Positions 1-9,593 of a stretch of DNA of 27,355 nucleotides are shown here, in pieces. Below the pieces are notes generated by a model. The model worked only from the letters and a program-made list of their open reading frames with translations. It did no database searches and was not told the origin of the DNA. Location of the stretch: positions 1 through 27,355 of the IMG/VR virus record IMGVR_UViG_3300032240_000322. One strand, written 5' to 3'. The DNA is from a virus. A program made the position numbers and the translations under genes. How positions within the stretch are numbered: the first letter of the stretch is position 1; each line of letters begins with the position of its first letter.

Positions 1-3000
1 ATTGAAGCCAGTTCTGCTGGCAATATCCAGATTCAACAACTGATTAACTGGGCCTTTATAGACCGTGTCGCCCAGCGCCTCTGTGATAAGCGCATCAATA
101 TCAACTGGCTCATCGTCGTCACCCATAGTCATACCAGCCAGCAAACTGAGCGCACCATACAACGGCAAGCCTTGAGCACCGGCAAACAAAAACGCCATAC
201 CGTAGATACCTAGTAATTGTTTCTGTGCTGTTCTCCGCACTTTTTCATCTGAATTACGAAATGCTTCATTAAACAATTTGCCGAGCATGTAAATCTGAGA
301 CTGTGCAAATCGTTTAAAAGTAAACATCACCCGTAAAAAATTACCTTGGAAGTAACGCGGACCAGCCTCAGATAACGACCCACCATGCGCACTCTTAACC
401 AAGTCCATAGCGTCTTGTCGTGCTTTTTCTGGGGACGCCCCTTTCTTACGGGCCAGATTATATGCGGCAATCAGGGTGATTTCACGGTTAGCACGTTCTG
501 AATTCTGAAACACCCAGCCCAATCCAGTCTCTATTTTACCTTTCAGACCAACATAATCTCCGGCGGTATGCTTACGCATATCAATAAGTTCATGGGCAGT
601 GGAGCGACGGATAACTGCATGCCGCACTGCTTCGTCATAAAGCGCCTTTAATTCGGGCGATATGTTTTTGCCTTTAATAAACGTATGGTCTGGCAAGAAA
701 GTGCTGTTATCATCTTTGCCGCCATTCAAATACATAGTGGTAGCTTGGCGCATGGCATCAAATGCTTCACCAAATCCGTACTTACCACCCAGCAAGCTAT
801 ACACAACAATCGGTAACTGGGTTAAGTTGATAAGTGCGGATGAAACGTTGCCAGCAATATACATGTAGTAACTAAACGAACTAGCCCGAGCCGACCATTT
901 GTTAACAGTCGGGTTCATCATGTACTGAGTTTGCTGCATGATATTTTTTACAACGTCATACGACTCCATCGTGGGATTCGCATTACCTTCAGCTTTGATG
1001 CTATTTACTGCATTATCAATATCTTTGGCATATTTTAAGTTGCCAATCTGGTTTGCCATGCGACTACCAACATTGGCGAATACTTCCACCGCGTCTTTTT
1101 CAAAGCCTTCAAAACCCTTACGTTTACGGTACATCTGACGCACAGACTCGGCGGGGAACAACGAAAGATACGAAGAATAGACTTGGTCAAGCACCGGACG
1201 AGGTACTTTTTCTTTAGTCATGGTATTTAGGATGTTCGAGATAAACCCGACCGGAGGTTGCCCAGTATGACTAACGATGTCTTCAAATCGTGCGTACGGC
1301 TTGATATTTTTAGCGCCTTCTTTAGTGGCGCGTTGCATTTCTAACTGACGTTCGCGTTCGTTGGTAAAGGCCATAACCACAGGTTCATTACTTGCGTCTT
1401 CGTAAGCCAACCAGAATTCACCTTGACGATACAAAGGCAAATAAACTTTTAGACGGCGAAGTTCAAATTGAGTGCGTAGTTTTGCAGCCGTACCGGGCGT
1501 TACGTCCTTAGTAATAAGATTTTCTAGTTCGTCTGCGTAGCTGTCATATTTTTTACGCATGTCCAAATAAACTTCCTGCACGTCTTTGGGCATCGAATAG
1601 AATTCTTTAACCAGCGGGTCAGATGCAGTAGCAGGATTTGGCTTCAACTCATACGTACGAGTACGCTGAACTTGTCCATTAGAATTAATGGTTTCTTTGA
1701 CGGATACTGTCAGCGGTTCAATTTGGTCCAGCGTAGTATTGTTGAACACATTGAAGTATTTTTCTTTCTGCTGTGGGGTGTATTTCTTAAATACCTCGTG
1801 GTATTTTTTGATGCTGACTTCCAAAGCTCTACGACGGTCATCCACCTCAGATGCACGGAACGACAAGATGTCATCGAGCTTCTTAATAGACGGCATAATT
1901 TTGCCGTAGATTTCATTAAGTTGGTGCAGCGATAAGAACCCCAGCGCAGCCTCACGAAGATTGCGCGGCAACACCGACATCGTATTTAGCACATTGTTTG
2001 CTAACTTCTGCGTCATAGGCGGCAGATGGTCGTAGTTAGCGTTTACAACTTTATTAAATTCGTCCTTCAGCGTAGTGCGTTGTTGCTTAGGCGTGGTAGC
2101 CGTTACAATTTTTTGGCCGGTGGGGGTTTGTATTTGTAAGGCAGAATATTCTCCACCTTTGGTTATTAGCTGTTCAGAAATAGATTTAAGTTCTTTTTCA
2201 TCGGCATTAAGAATATCTTCCCCAACCGACAAAATTTCAGCCAGCGCAGAATTTTGTTTAACAGGTATACCTAATAATTTACCGATAGCATCTACTAAAG
2301 CCTGCCAAATAGTTTTTGCTGTATTTTTATAGTTAACCGAGTTCAACCACTCTTGCATGTCCTTATCGGTCAATGCCCAAGTCAATACCTCATCAGCATT
2401 AGCTAAAGCATTATTACCACGACTATAAATGGCCTGTTCAAATTCTGTTAACGGCTTACCGCCAGATTTACTTTCCGTGACTCGCTTATTAAACGCGTCT
2501 ATAGTGGCGTTCATTACGTCGTAAAGCCTAGAAACAGATTGGGCAATTTGCGTTCCTGCGGCTATTTTTTTATTGCCCAGCAATATGGCAGACATTGTTG
2601 CTGCATGCACAAGCTCATGTAGTGCAGTTTCATAAGAGACCCCTACTTTTCCAGTAACTGTGGGGCCATTTAACCAAATTTGAATTGTGGGTTTTTCACC
2701 ATCTTTGCCATATTTATAATGGGCAATACCTCTAGCGCCTAATAAAGCTCTAGGTACAGAATCTCCAACCGCAACAATTTTAATAGGCGGTAGCACTAAC
2801 CCAACGCTTTGCAGGCGCTGTAATGTATCAACTACTTTTTCAGCAACGATACGCAACGACGCATTTGGCGCATTAGCCGCAATCCATTTTGCTGCTTCTA
2901 TAGGCGACTTATCACCAACCCCGGCGGCTACAGCATCGCTTTCTTCTTTTGACGGGTCACCATACTTAACATTTTTTTGTGTTTTTTCTTTTTTTGATTG

Positions 3001-5958
3001 TTTATTTTCTACTTGTTTAGCGGCTTTTTCTACTTTTGCAAAAGCTTCATCAGCGTTGTTTTTCAAACGTACTATTTTATTTAGCTCTGATATTGCTTTA
3101 GGGTTGTTTAATTCTGGAATCTGGTCATCAATTACTTGATTTAAAAGAGTATTTGCTTCTTCTGGCCTAAGAATTTTATAGTCAGGAAATTTATTATTCC
3201 ATGCTTGTCTAGCTTCAGAAAGTTCTGTGTCTAATTTTTCCCAAGTATCCCCAGCTTCTATTCTTTCCATAGCCGACATGCGCGGTTCTTGAGTTACTAC
3301 GGGTGTTTCAAACTCAGCGGCTTCGCGTTCGCCGATGTCTGTGGGTTCTGGTGTGGCTTCGCCGAATTGTTCGTATAGCTGGTTAGCTACTTTGAGGTCT
3401 GCATACCCGCCTTCTACTGCACCAGCCCAAATTTCTTTGCCGTCTTCATTGAGGTTGTACGGCACCATACCCATAGAGATTCTGTTCCAAGCTTCTTCTG
3501 GGTCTTCTACACTCGCACCTTCTTCTGACGGTTCTTCGACCGGCTGCTCTGCTACCGGCTCATTGTATTGGTTAAGTTCTTCTTGAATATCTTGGCGCAC
3601 TGGAGGACGGCCACGACCAGCTTGTCTGGCTTTATCAGCGGCATGACGCTCAAGGTTAAGCATGTTGATGAGGTCGAGATACTGCATCTCTTTACTGCGC
3701 TTGGCTGCTTCGCCACCCGGTTTTTGAGCTTCGGTAGCGGGTGCAACTTTATCTAGTTCGCGGAAGTGCCGTACTTCTTCTGGAGAAAGTAAATCAGCAT
3801 CCCACAGCGCATCAAACAAACCACGAGCTTTATCTAGAACTTCACCCTTATCAGACACCCCAGACTCAAGTTCTTGCTTAAGCTGATTTACAAGTACCGG
3901 GGCGTTTGTTTCAAGTTCTTCCTTCGACATGCCCTTAAAGTCACGTGCTACACGCGAGAATAATTGGCCTTGTTCCGGTGGGGTAGTTTCCAGAACTTCG
4001 GGTTTAGCTTCTGTAATTTCTTTTGGCGGCGTAATTTCTGCCGTAGGTTGAGTGAGACGTAACGGCAAGCGGTCTTCTAAACTCTGCAAACCAGCTACTG
4101 TGCTAGGGCTTAGGTTGGCGTTATCTTTGGCCGCGTCAATTACCGCACGAACTTCGTCTTCGTGCTCAATAAAATCTTTACCAATCAACGCTTTATACGG
4201 ACCTGAGCCAGACGGCTTCAAACCAAGCCCCACAAGCATATCTTTGGTAATTTTAGTAGGAGCAATTGGCGCTTGCTTCTCAACTTCATCAGGCGTAGCT
4301 AACGGGGCTACTTCAAGTTTGCCTTTTGCTCGAACCAAGCGCGGCATCTGTACTTGGGTAGCTTGTTGCACAAGCTGAAATAACGGGGTGGACTCAATAC
4401 CAACTCTGTTTGCGTAATCGAGCAGATTAATTTTTTGCGGGGCTAATTCGGCAAGGGCTTCTTTTTGTGCTTGGTCTGCGGCTTTGCCCTCGGCAATCTT
4501 GGCTTTCTCTAAATCTTTTAATTCTTGTTTGGCCGATTTAACCGCTTGTAACGCCATAGGCGTGGGTTTACCTGACATACTGTCAAACAATTCAAGCTGG
4601 CCTTCAATCTTGTTAGGCACTACTACATAATTTTCTGGCCTGATACCAAGCTGCGACTCTCTATAAGCTTTTTCATCTTTGTACTTAGTACGCGCAGTTA
4701 CAGGCTCTTTAACTTCTTCTGCTGTTGGTTGTGCAGCGCTTGGGAACTCAAGCTGCGATGGAATCTTTGGCAGTTCTTCTGGTTTGAACAAGGACAGTTG
4801 TTCGCCTTGGCCTGTTGCACGGGCTAAATCTTTTTGAGCTTGGGCTTCTTGTTCTGCAACTGCACGGGCTTCTTCGGCTTGTTTTGCTTGGCGTTCGCGG
4901 CCACGCTCGCCCATTCTTTCACCAACAGCTTGCACACCACCAAACGGCGCACCAGAAACAGCACCACGAACAGCAGACTCGATATACCGATTGAAGTGGT
5001 CGCTATCCCAAATGTCTTGGTGGCTGTCTACAAACTTCTCAGCAGCAGCCGTAATGACTTCTTGAGCACCTTCAGTCAGACCTTCTTTTGCTGCGGTCTC
5101 TGGAATAATTGCTGTCGCTTTGCGCAACAGACTGGGCTTCATGCCAGAACGCTCTAAGATTTTTTCAGCGATTGAGAGCTTTTCAGTTTGGGTAAGCGAC
5201 TTAGCTAATTGCGATGGCAGGACTGCATCAAGAGCCGCAACGGCACCGCCAAACAATAACGAAACACCGGGAGCTAATTCACCAGTCTGCTCATAAATAC
5301 TTTGGAAAACATCAGGCGTATTGGTGGCATAAGACCCAAGGTAAATACCGGCTGCTTGGCCTGTAGCTTGAGCTTTTTCAATGGCTGGCGCAGCACGACG
5401 AAGAGCGGTTGCTTCTAATTCTGCAGCACGTTCTGCACTAACGCCGCCCGGTAATACTTTACTTACAGCCTCACGCCTAGCAATATTTTCTGCAATCTGC
5501 TCAGCACCTTTAACTGCACCGCGTTTGGCTAGTGCGCCACCAACACCGCCTGTACCAATAATGCCTAAAATGTCGGGCACAGTTTCGCCAAGAGCTTCTG
5601 CACCGAACCGCGCAAATCCACCAAGACCTTCTGCTTGCTTATACGAAGTAAATTGTGCGGGGTTCTCTCGCTGAAGTTCGGCTTCTTTTTGTGCGGCTTC
5701 TTCTAGCTGCTGTCTAGCGTATTCGTCGTTACCTATAGCACTACCAACCAAAGCCGGAATAGTGTCTGTAATGACAGACCCCATACGAGACAAACCACGG
5801 CTAACGCCTCTAGTAAAAGATTCGCCAATGCCGTACTCGGGTCTTGGAAGCTCAAACCCAAATTTTTGAGATAGCGCTTGTAGTTGGGTCTGAAATTGTT
5901 CTTGAGTAAGGTCGTCTCGGAACTTTACTGGACCAAGCTTAGGCAGATTAATAATCAT
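1..5958 (-). CDS. Large polyvalent phage protein with HELVH metallopeptidase motif (3' end outside window)
   Basis: An uninterrupted frame runs from ATG at 5958 off the left edge, giving at least 1986 residues. AAGG lies about 8 bases upstream of the ATG. The N-terminus has a KFRDDLTQEQF motif (residues 12-22) of the kind seen at the start of phage polyvalent proteins. Gly/Ala-rich hydrophobic patches follow at about 127-146, 233-247 and 327-345, then a long charged, Gln/Glu/Lys-rich linker to about 900. HELVH is at 1114-1118, and a downstream Glu at 1190 (in NADEVLTWAL) is a candidate third zinc ligand, so a gluzincin-type peptidase is likely. From about 1270 to the edge it resembles the C-terminal region of proteins named PLxRFG or LPD38-type, including FLRVMFTFKRFAQSQIYML at about 1872-1892 and a hydrophobic stretch at about 1912-1945. 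Such proteins are thought to be packaged and injected with the DNA. It is last in the core cassette, like T7 gp16. The family match is from memory; the peptidase motif is directly visible. Confidence 0.85.
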   Translation of the reverse strand, partial: MIINLPKLGPVKFRDDLTQEQFQTQLQALSQKFGFELPRPEYGIGESFTRGVSRGLSRMGSVITDTIPALVGSAIGNDEYARQQLEEAAQKEAELQRENPAQFTSYKQAEGLGGFARFGAEALGETVPDILGIIGTGGVGGALAKRGAVKGAEQIAENIARREAVSKVLPGGVSAERAAELEATALRRAAPAIEKAQATGQAAGIYLGSYATNTPDVFQSIYEQTGELAPGVSLLFGGAVAALDAVLPSQLAKSLTQTEKLSIAEKILERSGMKPSLLRKATAIIPETAAKEGLTEGAQEVITAAAEKFVDSHQDIWDSDHFNRYIESAVRGAVSGAPFGGVQAVGERMGERGRERQAKQAEEARAVAEQEAQAQKDLARATGQGEQLSLFKPEELPKIPSQLEFPSAAQPTAEEVKEPVTARTKYKDEKAYRESQLGIRPENYVVVPNKIEGQLELFDSMSGKPTPMALQAVKSAKQELKDLEKAKIAEGKAADQAQKEALAELAPQKINLLDYANRVGIESTPLFQLVQQATQVQMPRLVRAKGKLEVAPLATPDEVEKQAPIAPTKITKDMLVGLGLKPSGSGPYKALIGKDFIEHEDEVRAVIDAAKDNANLSPSTVAGLQSLEDRLPLRLTQPTAEITPPKEITEAKPEVLETTPPEQGQLFSRVARDFKGMSKEELETNAPVLVNQLKQELESGVSDKGEVLDKARGLFDALWDADLLSPEEVRHFRELDKVAPATEAQKPGGEAAKRSKEMQYLDLINMLNLERHAADKARQAGRGRPPVRQDIQEELNQYNEPVAEQPVEEPSEEGASVEDPEEAWNRISMGMVPYNLNEDGKEIWAGAVEGGYADLKVANQLYEQFGEATPEPTDIGEREAAEFETPVVTQEPRMSAMERIEAGDTWEKLDTELSEARQAWNNKFPDYKILRPEEANTLLNQVIDDQIPELNNPKAISELNKIVRLKNNADEAFAKVEKAAKQVENKQSKKEKTQKNVKYGDPSKEESDAVAAGVGDKSPIEAAKWIAANAPNASLRIVAEKVVDTLQRLQSVGLVLPPIKIVAVGDSVPRALLGARGIAHYKYGKDGEKPTIQIWLNGPTVTGKVGVSYETALHELVHAATMSAILLGNKKIAAGTQIAQSVSRLYDVMNATIDAFNKRVTESKSGGKPLTEFEQAIYSRGNNALANADEVLTWALTDKDMQEWLNSVNYKNTAKTIWQALVDAIGKLLGIPVKQNSALAEILSVGEDILNADEKELKSISEQLITKGGEYSALQIQTPTGQKIVTATTPKQQRTTLKDEFNKVVNANYDHLPPMTQKLANNVLNTMSVLPRNLREAALGFLSLHQLNEIYGKIMPSIKKLDDILSFRASEVDDRRRALEVSIKKYHEVFKKYTPQQKEKYFNVFNNTTLDQIEPLTVSVKETINSNGQVQRTRTYELKPNPATASDPLVKEFYSMPKDVQEVYLDMRKKYDSYADELENLITKDVTPGTAAKLRTQFELRRLKVYLPLYRQGEFWLAYEDASNEPVVMAFTNERERQLEMQRATKEGAKNIKPYARFEDIVSHTGQPPVGFISNILNTMTKEKVPRPVLDQVYSSYLSLFPAESVRQMYRKRKGFEGFEKDAVEVFANVGSRMANQIGNLKYAKDIDNAVNSIKAEGNANPTMESYDVVKNIMQQTQYMMNPTVNKWSARASSFSYYMYIAGNVSSALINLTQLPIVVYSLLGGKYGFGEAFDAMRQATTMYLNGGKDDNSTFLPDHTFIKGKNISPELKALYDEAVRHAVIRRSTAHELIDMRKHTAGDYVGLKGKIETGLGWVFQNSERANREITLIAAYNLARKKGASPEKARQDAMDLVKSAHGGSLSEAGPRYFQGNFLRVMFTFKRFAQSQIYMLGKLFNEAFRNSDEKVRRTAQKQLLGIYGMAFLFAGAQGLPLYGALSLLAGMTMGDDDEPVDIDALITEALGDTVYKGPVNQLLNLDIASRTGFN

Positions 5959-5970
5959 TTGCTAACCTTA

Positions 5971-7665
5971 TTACGATGGGGATGCCATTAAGCTCTCAGC
6001 AGATTGTATCATCCCAAGTTCGTTTAATTTGTCTTCTAACAATGGCCCAAGCTCGCTAGCTTCATACATCCGTAGTTCGCGTTGGTAGTCAGGATTAGCC
6101 GCGCCTTTGATTGAAGATTTCTCATACTTCTTATCAAGCTTGGCAATAAAGTCTTGGTACGCAGTAGAATTTTTAATTTTAGCAAGAAAGCCCGCTTTGA
6201 CCTGCAATAGTCTTGTTGCATTTGACCTATCTAAAGCCGCAGTCTTTCTGTCATACATATCAATCATTGCTTGATTATGCGCCGCTGTCTGCTGTAATTG
6301 CGCGTACTGCAACCCGAGACCTTGCGCGTGTTGACTGGCTTGTAGATTAGCGCGGCCGGTTGCCCCACGCTCGCCTTGCTCTGCGCTAAACAATGAAGCA
6401 TCAACCCCTTTAGCTGACGTAGCATTGTTATTTTCCATTTGGGTATAGCTTCTGTTTGCGGCTTGGTACTTATCAAGTGCTGAATTGTATTGTTGCAGGG
6501 CCGTAGCACTACCGGTCTGACGGAATCTGTTTTGGGCGTCTTCAAGAGTAAATCTAGCCGAGTTAAGTTTATCTTCCCGGTCTTGGAGTTTATCCATTGA
6601 CGTGTTGTATTCGTTGAGTCCTTTAACCCCACCTTCTGCAATATTTTTAAGTGCATAAGGAGAACTACCAGCAGCGGCAGCAAATCCAGCTTGTGCTAAA
6701 GCAAGCCAACCGGCGGTTTGTTTTTGTTCTGAAAGTTTGCCTTCTTGCGATTTCAGCCGTTCTTCTTGATTTTTGTATACGTCTTCGCTGACTCCAAACG
6801 CCTTATTAAACTTTTTTTGCTGGTCAATAGCACTTTCTTCTGTAGGTTTTTCGCCCGTAAATTCTTCTCGTGTTTGCCCAATAGGCACAGGAGTTCTAAG
6901 TTCAGCAATTCTAGCCGAGGCTTCGGGAGTGTCGTACACACTAGTTAACGGCTTAAACCCAAATGACTTATCGGGCAAGCCGGGTAAGGTTGGCGTAGCT
7001 TGGGGTTTATCAGTGGTTGTATCAGATGTATCAGCAGGAGCGGGAGGATTTTGTGCGGCTGGCATTTGGGATTGCGCAATAATTTGAGCAATACCTTTGT
7101 CGAGGTTAGCTAATTCATTATTAAGGGGTTCACGTTCGCGCCATCCTTGTAAAGGGATTTTTGACCCATGCGGTCCCGGCATGCCTTCGTTTAAACGCGT
7201 AAAAATTTCACTACGTCGCTTTTGGTATTGTGCCAAAGCATCATCAAGTGACGTACCGCCTTCCACAAAATGTTTTACTGGGCCACCTTCATCAAACGCA
7301 ACAATGCCACCACCAGCCATATTGTGTTCTTGGAACATGTGGTCGGGTACATGAAGTTCAGCTAACCCGCCGTGAGCGGCGTGCATTACAGGCTGTTGGG
7401 GCTGCATCTGTTGCTGCGGCATAGGGGGTTGAGTTGGTTGGACCTGCTGCGGCATTTGGCCCTGCATAGCCTGCTGGATGATAGCATCTTTTACCGTACC
7501 CTGCGGAGGCTGAGCTTGATTACCGCCTTCTTTCATTTCTTTTTGAAACTGCATCGCAGCCATAGCTAAGTACTGCGGAACCTCTGCGCTAGGATTTTGT
7601 GCGTACTTCAGCAATAAATCTTGTGGGGCAAACTTAAGGTGTTCGTAAAGTTGCATTTGGTTCAT
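5971..7665 (-). CDS. Putative internal virion protein, Gln-rich N-terminus and helical C-terminal half
   Basis: This 564-residue frame starts at ATG 7665, three bases after the preceding stop, with only a GGGG stretch as a possible ribosome site. The N-terminal ~50 residues are helical. Residues 50-95 are Gln/Pro/Met-rich. Then comes a Gly-rich segment with AAHGGLAEL (96-104), MAGGGIVAFDEGG and FVEGG. Residues ~270-540 are rich in Gln, Ala, Lys and Asn and look like coiled coil (alternating KLQDREDKLNSARF-type sequence). I see no catalytic motif. It sits between the Gln-rich hendecad protein and the giant polyvalent protein, which suggests a companion of DNA ejection analogous in position to T7 gp15. 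Similar proteins with the GGGIVAF motif are common in environmental phages, but their function is not established as far as I know. Confidence 0.75.
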   Translation of the reverse strand: MNQMQLYEHLKFAPQDLLLKYAQNPSAEVPQYLAMAAMQFQKEMKEGGNQAQPPQGTVKDAIIQQAMQGQMPQQVQPTQPPMPQQQMQPQQPVMHAAHGGLAELHVPDHMFQEHNMAGGGIVAFDEGGPVKHFVEGGTSLDDALAQYQKRRSEIFTRLNEGMPGPHGSKIPLQGWREREPLNNELANLDKGIAQIIAQSQMPAAQNPPAPADTSDTTTDKPQATPTLPGLPDKSFGFKPLTSVYDTPEASARIAELRTPVPIGQTREEFTGEKPTEESAIDQQKKFNKAFGVSEDVYKNQEERLKSQEGKLSEQKQTAGWLALAQAGFAAAAGSSPYALKNIAEGGVKGLNEYNTSMDKLQDREDKLNSARFTLEDAQNRFRQTGSATALQQYNSALDKYQAANRSYTQMENNNATSAKGVDASLFSAEQGERGATGRANLQASQHAQGLGLQYAQLQQTAAHNQAMIDMYDRKTAALDRSNATRLLQVKAGFLAKIKNSTAYQDFIAKLDKKYEKSSIKGAANPDYQRELRMYEASELGPLLEDKLNELGMIQSAESLMASPS

Positions 7666-7668
7666 GGT

Positions 7669-9591
7669 TTACCCCATCAATTCTTTAAGTCGCACTGCAG
7701 CCAAGCCTTCAGAATATTTATTTCTTACCGCGCCACCACGGGCGAACCCCCCAAAAGCTTTAGCAAGGCCATAAGCCCCTGCACCTAGACCAGCAATCTG
7801 CGAACCAAGACTGGGTGGTTGTTGATACGTCATAGATGTTTGTCCGGGTTGCTGCGGTAGGCCACGGATAATGCCGCTATAGTTGTATAGCTGGTCCCAC
7901 GGATACTGGCGTTGCGCAAGGAAGTCTTGATATTGCTGGTCTAGCTGCTGTTGAGTCAGTGCTTGGTTTTGTGCGGCAGTGGAAGTTTGTAACCCTAAAC
8001 GAGCAATATCAGCATTTTGTTGGTTAAGGCCCAAGTTACCCAACAGTTGTGAACCGGCAAGCCCCTGCTGCATACCAGCAATACCAATCTGACTACCAAG
8101 TCCAGCGGCGTATTGTCTCGCTTGTTCCGCATTTTGTTGGGCTTGCAGGTTAGCTGCTTGGTTAAGCTGCTGTGCCGTTAGATTCTGTGTAGCACCAAGA
8201 TTCTGCACACCCAAGGCTGCTTGTAGGTTTTGCTGGTTTGTAGTCAAACCCGTTTGCTGGTTAGCAAGTGCTGCCTGTAATGCTTGTTGTGATGAATACC
8301 CTTGAGTCTGCAATTGAGAAGCAAGATTCTGCACATTAGCCTGCTGCTCGTTACTGAGATTAGCCAAAGCCATCTGCAAGCCGGTCTGTGTGCCAAGTTG
8401 TTGTGTTTGCAGATTAGCGGCAAGGTTCTGTTGGTTTGTAGTCAAACCCGTTTGCTGGTTAGCAAGTGCCGCCTGTAATGCTTGTTGTGATGAATACCCT
8501 TGAGTCTGCAGTTGAGACGCAAGATTCTGTACGTTTGCTTGTTGTTGATTGCTAAGATTAGCCAAACGGTTTTGCAAGTTGGACGTAGTACCTAGGCTCT
8601 GCACACCAAGAAGCGCATTAAGGTTTGCTTGGCCCGCAGTAAGCCCAGCTTGTTGGTTAGCTAACCCAGCTTGAAGCCCCGATTGCACATTAAGTTGTTG
8701 TGCTGCCATACGACGTGCTTGGTCACGCTCAAACTGGGACTGGGCATTTTCATACGCAGACTGCTGGCCCTTGGCGTAAATATCGCCAATCTGTTGTTGT
8801 GTGTTACGGTCAGCTTCTGCTTGAAGAAGGGCTTGTCTGCCGCCTCCAAACGTGCCTCGCCCAATAGACGCCATAGCACCTTGGTTCTTTTCAATATCAG
8901 CGCGACGTTGAACTTCACGAGCTGCAATATCCGAAACTTGCTGTTGAAACGGCGACATATACTTCGACGCATCTGCTCCGCCAAATTCACTAGACGCGGC
9001 CCGTTCAGCAGCGACCTGCTGGGGGCTTTGCATCTGGTACTTCTCAAGCTGCGCCATGTAGTTAGTATTGTCTTGCGCCCCCTGCATAGAATAGTTTTGC
9101 AGTTGTTGGGCTTGAACATCTTCAGGCCGCTGCATTTGATAATTTTGCAGGTTGGGGTTATACGAACCCTGCGCTCCACGCATGGAAAAATTCTGAAGCT
9201 GTTGGGCTTGAACATCACCCGGTTGATTCATTTGGAAATACTGAAGCTCAGGCGACTGTACTTGGTCGGCCCTAAACTGCCCCGGTTGGTATCCAAAAGC
9301 TTGATTTAAGCCAGCTAGCCCCGCAGCATACCCCATCCCCATGCCAGCCTGAGCGCCTTGGGTTGCTTGAGCAAACTGCCCCGGAGTCTGCATGTTTGCA
9401 ATTTGATTCTGCAGATTTCTTTGCTGGTCAGTAAAGCCAGCAATGCGTTGGCCGGAATATGGAACGTAATCTTGATTAGACGCAGCCTGCGCGCGTTCAG
9501 CTACGTCTTTAACGTAGGGTTCAAGATACTTGGGGATATTAGTTTGTGTTACGGTCTGGCTACTAGGAGCAGACCCGCCTTTTTTACCCAT
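7669..9591 (-). CDS. Gln/Ala-rich repeat protein with hendecad coiled-coil region, putative internal virion protein
   Basis: This is a 640-residue protein. The start at 9591 has GGAGGAATAAAA directly upstream, which overlaps the stop of the GNAT-like gene. Residues 15-55 (TQTNIPKYLEPYVKD, then YSGQRIAGF) are a conserved phage opening. Residues 119-190 hold three ~32-34 residue repeats with the pattern QMxxPxxVQAQQLQN. Residues 306-483 are made of exact 11-residue units grouped in 66-residue blocks, with Leu at every eleventh position (306, 317, 328, 339, 361, 372 and onward). The C-terminus has a Gly-zipper-like stretch (GSQIAGLGAGAYGLAKAFGG) and an ARGGAV motif at 618-623. No enzyme signature is visible. 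Composition and neighbours suggest a helical ejected or internal-core protein; a tail tape-like role is less likely in a short-tailed phage. Confidence 0.8.
   Translation of the reverse strand: MGKKGGSAPSSQTVTQTNIPKYLEPYVKDVAERAQAASNQDYVPYSGQRIAGFTDQQRNLQNQIANMQTPGQFAQATQGAQAGMGMGYAAGLAGLNQAFGYQPGQFRADQVQSPELQYFQMNQPGDVQAQQLQNFSMRGAQGSYNPNLQNYQMQRPEDVQAQQLQNYSMQGAQDNTNYMAQLEKYQMQSPQQVAAERAASSEFGGADASKYMSPFQQQVSDIAAREVQRRADIEKNQGAMASIGRGTFGGGRQALLQAEADRNTQQQIGDIYAKGQQSAYENAQSQFERDQARRMAAQQLNVQSGLQAGLANQQAGLTAGQANLNALLGVQSLGTTSNLQNRLANLSNQQQANVQNLASQLQTQGYSSQQALQAALANQQTGLTTNQQNLAANLQTQQLGTQTGLQMALANLSNEQQANVQNLASQLQTQGYSSQQALQAALANQQTGLTTNQQNLQAALGVQNLGATQNLTAQQLNQAANLQAQQNAEQARQYAAGLGSQIGIAGMQQGLAGSQLLGNLGLNQQNADIARLGLQTSTAAQNQALTQQQLDQQYQDFLAQRQYPWDQLYNYSGIIRGLPQQPGQTSMTYQQPPSLGSQIAGLGAGAYGLAKAFGGFARGGAVRNKYSEGLAAVRLKELMG
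8143..8676 (-). repeat. 66-residue (198-bp) repeats made of 11-residue units
   Basis: Residues 306-371, 372-437 and 438-483 of the 640-residue protein align block on block; each is six 11-residue units. At the DNA level the copies near 8235 and 8433 share a run such as ggtttgtagtcaaacccg, offset exactly 198 bases. The third copy is partial. Confidence 0.9.
9022..9240 (-). repeat. Three ~32-34 residue repeats in the Gln-rich protein
   Basis: QMNQPGDVQAQQLQNFSM, QMQRPEDVQAQQLQNYSM and the weaker QMQSPQQVAAERA begin at residues 120, 152 and 186. Their spacing is 32 then 34 residues, and they are unrelated to the 66-residue block downstream. Confidence 0.8.
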
Positions 9592-9593
9592 TT

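Noticed and set aside
8671-9309. 212-residue plus-strand open frame opposite the Gln-rich protein
   Set aside because: Leu/Arg-rich complement of Gln codons; no start signal.
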